The notes beneath the pieces were generated by a model that saw only the letters and a list, made by a program, of their open reading frames with translations, did no database searches and was not told the DNA's origin. Shown one piece after another: positions 27,498-32,416 of a stretch of DNA of 32,416 nt. The stretch's first letter is position 1; each line of letters begins with the position of its first letter. Origin of the DNA: Phoronis australis (Eukaryota > Phoronida > Phoronidae); assembly GCA_002633005.1 (NCBI GenBank), contig NMRA01000114.1, forward strand, positions 707,245-739,660, read 5' to 3'. Made by a program: the position numbers and the translations under genes.

Positions 27498-29637
27498 GAA
27501 ATGGAGAATGTTATAATTGGAGTCACGAGATGTGGTGAATTGACAAACCTTTAAAAGGTGAGAAATTATTGGTTTGTGAAAAGTAAGGAATTCAAAATCC
27601 GTAGAGCAGAACAAATTAATGGTACAACGATGTCTGCTAAATTAATAATCACCTAAAAATACCACAATCAATATGCCGGTGTAGCATGTTGACAGAAGCT
27701 GTACAATTAACTACCGTATAGAGTTTGAGGAAGCAAAATGCTAAATATTAGTGAACCTAGAATATACAAACAAGCAATGGACCCACGAAATACGAGTGGA
27801 ACTCCTTCAAGAAACATCACAAATGCCAAAGGTTAATGGAGATCATGTGTAAATTCTGAAAATTGAATGAGCCCATGAAATCGACTTTGAATGCACGTCC
27901 AAGGTATCATGTAGCCTGAGCATCACAAAGGGGCGATTTGACTTATTGGTTATCAGAATGCTCTTAATATTCCGAAAGAATGCATGGAGATGAATGGTAG
28001 AATGGTTCACGGATTGAAGAAATAGTGCATCAACTTAATGGAGTCTTGTGAAGTGTGGCAATAATATGTGAGGAATTGATGTATCTCCAAGATATCACAA
28101 ATCAACAATAAAACCAGTATAGCATGATAGAACATGCGAAATAAACAAAGGTGTTGAGTGCAGGGTAGTATAATGCTAAAAATAAATGAACCTATAAAAT
28201 GTTAAAACCGAATGGCTCATGAAGTATCATGATGAGTTAATGTCGGGGTAAAGTCCTACAGAGTTGCTGGTCAAACGTGTCACGCCAATGCAAAAGGTTG
28301 ATGGAAATAGGGACAACTGATTGCAACCATCATATGCACTGAGTTGAATTCTGAAAATTTCCGCAATCAACTTAATGAAAAGTATTGACTTAATGCAGCT
28401 GGAATATGTTACATAGAAAGGAAACTTACAAATTGAAAGTGTGTTAAATGTGACAATTTGCTTAATAAGTGAAAAAGGAAGGTAGGGGTGGTGAATGAGC
28501 AGGAGACTACGAATTGAATTGCTAGCTGACTTTGAATTCAGCCCAAGGGAACATGTTTATCAAACTTGGTTATCAAAACCATAGCTTTATTTACAACTAC
28601 AGTATTCATAAAAATAACTTCCAGGCCCAGCTTTGGCTAAATCTGAAGATCATTCACCACCCTGAGGCAAAGGGCATCGCAGCATTTTTTCTTTTTTTAA
28701 TACTCATCATTGACTGGTGGGAGAAGTGATCTTCTAGCATGTAGTTGGGTTTACAGATATTTTATGCTGCATCTAGTGGTGGTTCCTTTTTCACAAATTC
28801 TAATATTATGGAATTCGTTGTTATCACGGACAACGTTGTGTCTCCAATATGTGAGGAAATAAACTTGTATCCAACACCATTGTGTAACATGATGAAACAA
28901 CAAAATGGGTGACTCGATTTGTGCGCACCACTGCTTCTCAGTACTGTAGTGAGAATTGAGTAATGCATCACAAATTAAACAAATGAGCGCATTGAATTAG
29001 TGGAGTCCATTGAAATGGGACAAATGGATGAGTCTGTAAAATGTTGTTAAATAAACATCAACTTAAAAGACCTGTAAAACATTAAACATAAGTGAACTCC
29101 AGAAATTCAGTTGGACGCATTAACCATCTGTGGTAATCTGATGGGCCAGGTAGGGTTTACTGTAATTATTTTGTGCTACATCAAGTGGTGGCTCCTTGAT
29201 AAACAAATTGTCAAATTATGGAATTCATACTTATCACTGGCAAGTAATATTGTGTGTTGCATGTGTGAGAAAAACAACTTGTGCTTCTTTGTTGAATTGT
29301 GCCAGACACCATTGTATAACAGGCTGGTGCAACAAAATAGGAACTTGACTAATGCTTGCCGCAGTGATATTACAGTAACTAGAGGTCTCTCAAACAATGT
29401 AGTTACTGTGAATTTTGAATGGGGTAGTGGATTATGAATTGAGCTAAACAGTGCGCCAAGTTAATGGATTCATATGAAATGCAATAATTGAGTGAATTAT
29501 GTGAAGTGTTCTCATATATACAGAGAAATAAATGACCTGTAAATTATAAACATAAATTATCTCGCATAATTTAATGAATCTGCAATCGCATCGATAAAAA
29601 AGCATTCACCAAAAGAATGTATTTAATGATGAAAGTG
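27498..29637 (+). repeat. Higher-order tandem repeat, unit A (2140 bp)
   Basis: Begins GAAATGGAGAATGTTATAAT and matches units B and C along its length with small indels. It contains two diverged internal copies about 400 bp apart (28738-28970 and 29140-29370, both with TTATGGAATTC, TTATCAC, ACACCATTGT and GTAACATGA / ATAACAGGC). The 108-codon frame at 29111-29437 is broken by a stop at the same place in unit B (TAC to TAA), so it is not a gene. Confidence 0.93.
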
Positions 29638-31799
29638 GAAATGGAGAATGTTATAATTAGAGTCAAGAGATGTGGTGAATTGACGGACCATTAAAAGGTG
29701 AGAAATTATTAGTTTGTGAAGAGTAAGGAATTCAAAATTCGTAGGGCAGAACAAATTAATGGTACAACGACGTCTGCCGAATCAATAATCACCTAACAAT
29801 ACCAGAATCAATATGCCGGTGTAGCGTGTTGACAGAACCTGTAAAATTAACTACCGTATAGAATTTGAGGAAGCAAAATACAAAATACTAGTGAGCCTAG
29901 AAAATGCAAAAAAAGCCATAGACCCACGAAATACGAGTTAGTCCCAACGTGGAACTCCTTCAAGAAACATCACAAATGCCAAAGGTCAATAGAGATCATG
30001 TGTAAATTCTGAAAATTGAATGAGCCCATGAAGTAGAGTTTGAATGCACCCCAAGGTATCATGTGTCCTGAGCATCACTAAGGGGCGATTTGACTTATGT
30101 ACACCATTGGTTATCAGAATGCTCTTAAATTCCCAAAGAATGCATGGAGACTTGAACATTAGAATGGTTCACGGATTGAAGAAATAGTGCATAAACTTAA
30201 TGGAGTCTTGTGAAGTGTGGCAATAATATGTGAGGAATTGATGTATCTCCAAGACATCACAAATTAACAATGAAACCAGTATAGCATGATAGAACATGCG
30301 AAATAAACAAAGGTGTTGAGTGCAGAGTAGTATAATGCTAAAAATAAATGAGCCTAAAAACTTCGAAAATCAAATGCCTCATGAAGTATGATGAGTTAAT
30401 GTCGGGGTAAAGTCCTACAGAGTTGCTGGTCAAACGTGTCCTGCCAATGCAAAAGGTTGATGGAAATAGGGACAACTGATTGCAACCATCATATGCACTG
30501 AGTTGAATTCTGAAAATTTACGGAATCAAGGTAATAAAAAGTATTGACTTAATGCAGGTGGAATATGTTACAAATAAAGGAAGCCTACAAATTGAAAGTG
30601 TGTTAAATGTGACAATTTGTTTAACAAGTGAAAAAGGAAGGTAGGGGTGGTGAATGAGCAGGAGACTACGAATTGAATTGCTAGCTGACTTTGAATTCAG
30701 CCCAAGGGAACATGTTTATCAAACTTGGTTATCAAAACCATAGCTTTCTTTACAACTACAGTATTCATAAAAAATAACTTCCGGACACAGCTTTGGCTAA
30801 ATCTGAAGTTCATTCACCATCCTGAGGCAAAGGGCAATGCAGCATTTTTTCTTTTTTTTTAATACTCATCATTGACTGGTGGGAGAAGTGATCTGCTAGC
30901 ATGTAGTTGGGTTTACAGATATTTTATGCTGCATCTAGTGGTGGTTCCTTTTTCACAAAATTTAAAATTATGGAATTCGTTGTTATCACGGACAACGTTA
31001 GGTCTCCAATATGTGAGGAAATAAACTTGTATCCAACAACATTGTGTAACATGATGAAACAACAAAATGGGTGACTCGATTTGTGCACACCACTGCTTAT
31101 CAGTATTGTAGTGAGAATTGAGTAATGCATCACAAATTTAACAAATGAGCGCATTGAATTAGTGGAGTCCATTGAAATGGGACAAATGGATGAGTCTGTA
31201 AAATGTTGTTAAATAAACATCAAAATAAAAGAACTTTAAAATACTAAACATAAGTGAACTCCAGAAATTCAGTTGGATGCATTAACCATCTGTGGTAATC
31301 TGGTGAGCCAGGTAGGGTTTACTGTAATTATTTTGTGCTAAATCAAGTAGTGGTTCCTTTCTAAACAAATTGTCAAATTATGGAATTCATACTTATCACT
31401 GGCAAGTAATATTGTGTGTTGCATGTGTGAGAAAAACAACTTGTGCTTCTTTGTTGAATTGTGCCAGACACCATTGTATAACAGGCTGGTGCAACAAAAT
31501 AGGAACTTGACCAATGCTTGCCACAGTGATATTGCAGTAAACAGATGTCTCCCAAACAATGTAGTCACTGTGAATTTTGAATGAGGTACTGGATCATGAA
31601 TTGAGCTAAACAGTGCGCCAAGTTAATGGATTCATATGAAATGCAATAATTGAGTGAATTATGTGAAGTGTCATCATATATACAGAGAAATAAATGACCT
31701 GTAAATTATAAATATAAATTATCTCGCATACTTTAATGAATCTGCAATCGCATTGATAAAAAAGTATTCACCAAAAGAATGTATTTAACGATGAAAGTG
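29638..31799 (+). repeat. Higher-order tandem repeat, unit B (2162 bp)
   Basis: Same order and content as unit A, differing by scattered substitutions and short indels, for example TGTACACCA present near 30097 but absent in A. It is closer to unit C than to unit A. Confidence 0.93.
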
Positions 31800-32416
31800 G
31801 AAATGGAGAATGTTATAATTAGAGTCAAGAGATGTGGTGAATTGACGGACTATTAAAAGGTGAGAAATTATTAGTTTGTGAAGAGTAAGGAATTCAAAAT
31901 TCGTAGGGCAGAACAAATTAATGGTACAACGATGTCTGCCGAATTAATAATCACCTAACATTACCAGAATCAATATGCCGGTGTAGTGTGTTGACAGAAC
32001 CTGTAAAATTAACTACCGTATAGAATTTGAGGAAGCAAAATACAAAATATTAGTGAGCCTAGAAAATGCAAAAAAAGAGATAGACCCACGAAATACGAGT
32101 TAGTCCCAATGTGGAACTCCTTCAAGAAACATCACAAATGCCAAAGGTCAATAGAGATCATGTGTAAATTCTGAAAATTGAATGAGCCCATGAAGTAGAG
32201 TTTGAATGCACCCCAAGGTATCATGTGTCCTGAGCATCACTAAGGGGCGATTTGACTTATGTACACCATTGGTTATCAGAATGCTCTTAAATTCCCAAAG
32301 AATGCATGGAGACTTGAACATTAGAATGGTTCACGGATTGAAGAAATAGTGCATCAACTTAATGGAGTCTTGTGAAGTGTGGCAATAATATGTGAGGAAT
32401 TGATGTATCTCCAAGA
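31800..32416 (+). repeat. Higher-order tandem repeat, unit C (cut by window end)
   Basis: First 617 bp of a third unit, differing from unit B at only a few positions, so the array continues to the right beyond the window. Confidence 0.93.

Noticed and set aside
29111-29437. 108-codon open frame in satellite unit A
   Set aside because: The equivalent frame in unit B is interrupted (TAC to TAA) and there is no ATG context or family similarity; it is a by-product of the repeat.

Overview
The window reads as nuclear DNA of a metazoan, probably a marine invertebrate. It has spliced genes with GT/AG introns, decayed LINE and Penelope-like retroelements, a tRNA-derived SINE-like segment, several MITEs, and large tandem and inverted repeats. 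Two neighbouring copies of one locus differ by roughly 5% plus indels, as expected of a very polymorphic species. Nothing fixes the phylum; echinoderm, hemichordate, cephalochordate or mollusc are all possible. Nothing looks bacterial.

Layout. 1-7.5 kb is a transposon graveyard: a broken LINE reverse transcriptase (1-1480); a decayed gene with an XPG/PIN-like nuclease domain and a cysteine-rich CXC tail (2283-4360), enclosed by inverted repeats (about 1550-1850 and 4680-4935) as if it were the cargo of a DNA transposon; two opposed Penelope-like RT pieces (4955-5545); two MITE copies; and a Penelope-like RT/GIY-YIG pseudogene (6780-7523). 7.7-14.5 kb holds the best gene: a six-exon minus-strand gene rebuilt here from phase-compatible splice sites. 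It encodes a 327-residue coiled-coil protein with a Ser/Pro-rich tail, with a CRE element just upstream. Its third exon lies in a 1.2-1.4 kb segment present twice in tandem, with a single N exactly at the junction, so the duplication may be an assembly artefact joining two haplotypes.

15-20 kb is intergenic and repeat-rich: an array of five CTCF-like motifs, a MITE-like element carrying a pol III A/B box, a pair of direct repeats and an unidentified ORF. At 20.2-25.8 kb a compact promoter (GC box, E-box, CCAAT, TATA) precedes a short first exon with an excellent donor; two downstream exon candidates make a small-protein or lncRNA gene. Its introns contain a 64-bp minisatellite, a LINE 3' fragment and a very large palindrome (about 23470-25280). 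The palindrome arms are built of about 61-bp subrepeats and meet at a perfect 19-bp stem, the architecture of a foldback transposon.

25.9-32.4 kb is AT-rich satellite-like DNA: an older block of diverged roughly 400-bp monomers, then a higher-order tandem repeat of 2.14-2.16 kb present at least two and a third times and running off the right edge. It contains no supported gene.

The only genes that look functional are the coiled-coil gene and, less surely, the 20.5-25.8 kb transcript. Most remaining sequence that can be explained is mobile or repetitive. The points most worth checking are the inverted-repeat-flanked nuclease pseudogene, the foldback palindrome, the N-marked duplication with its empty-site MITE, and the satellite.
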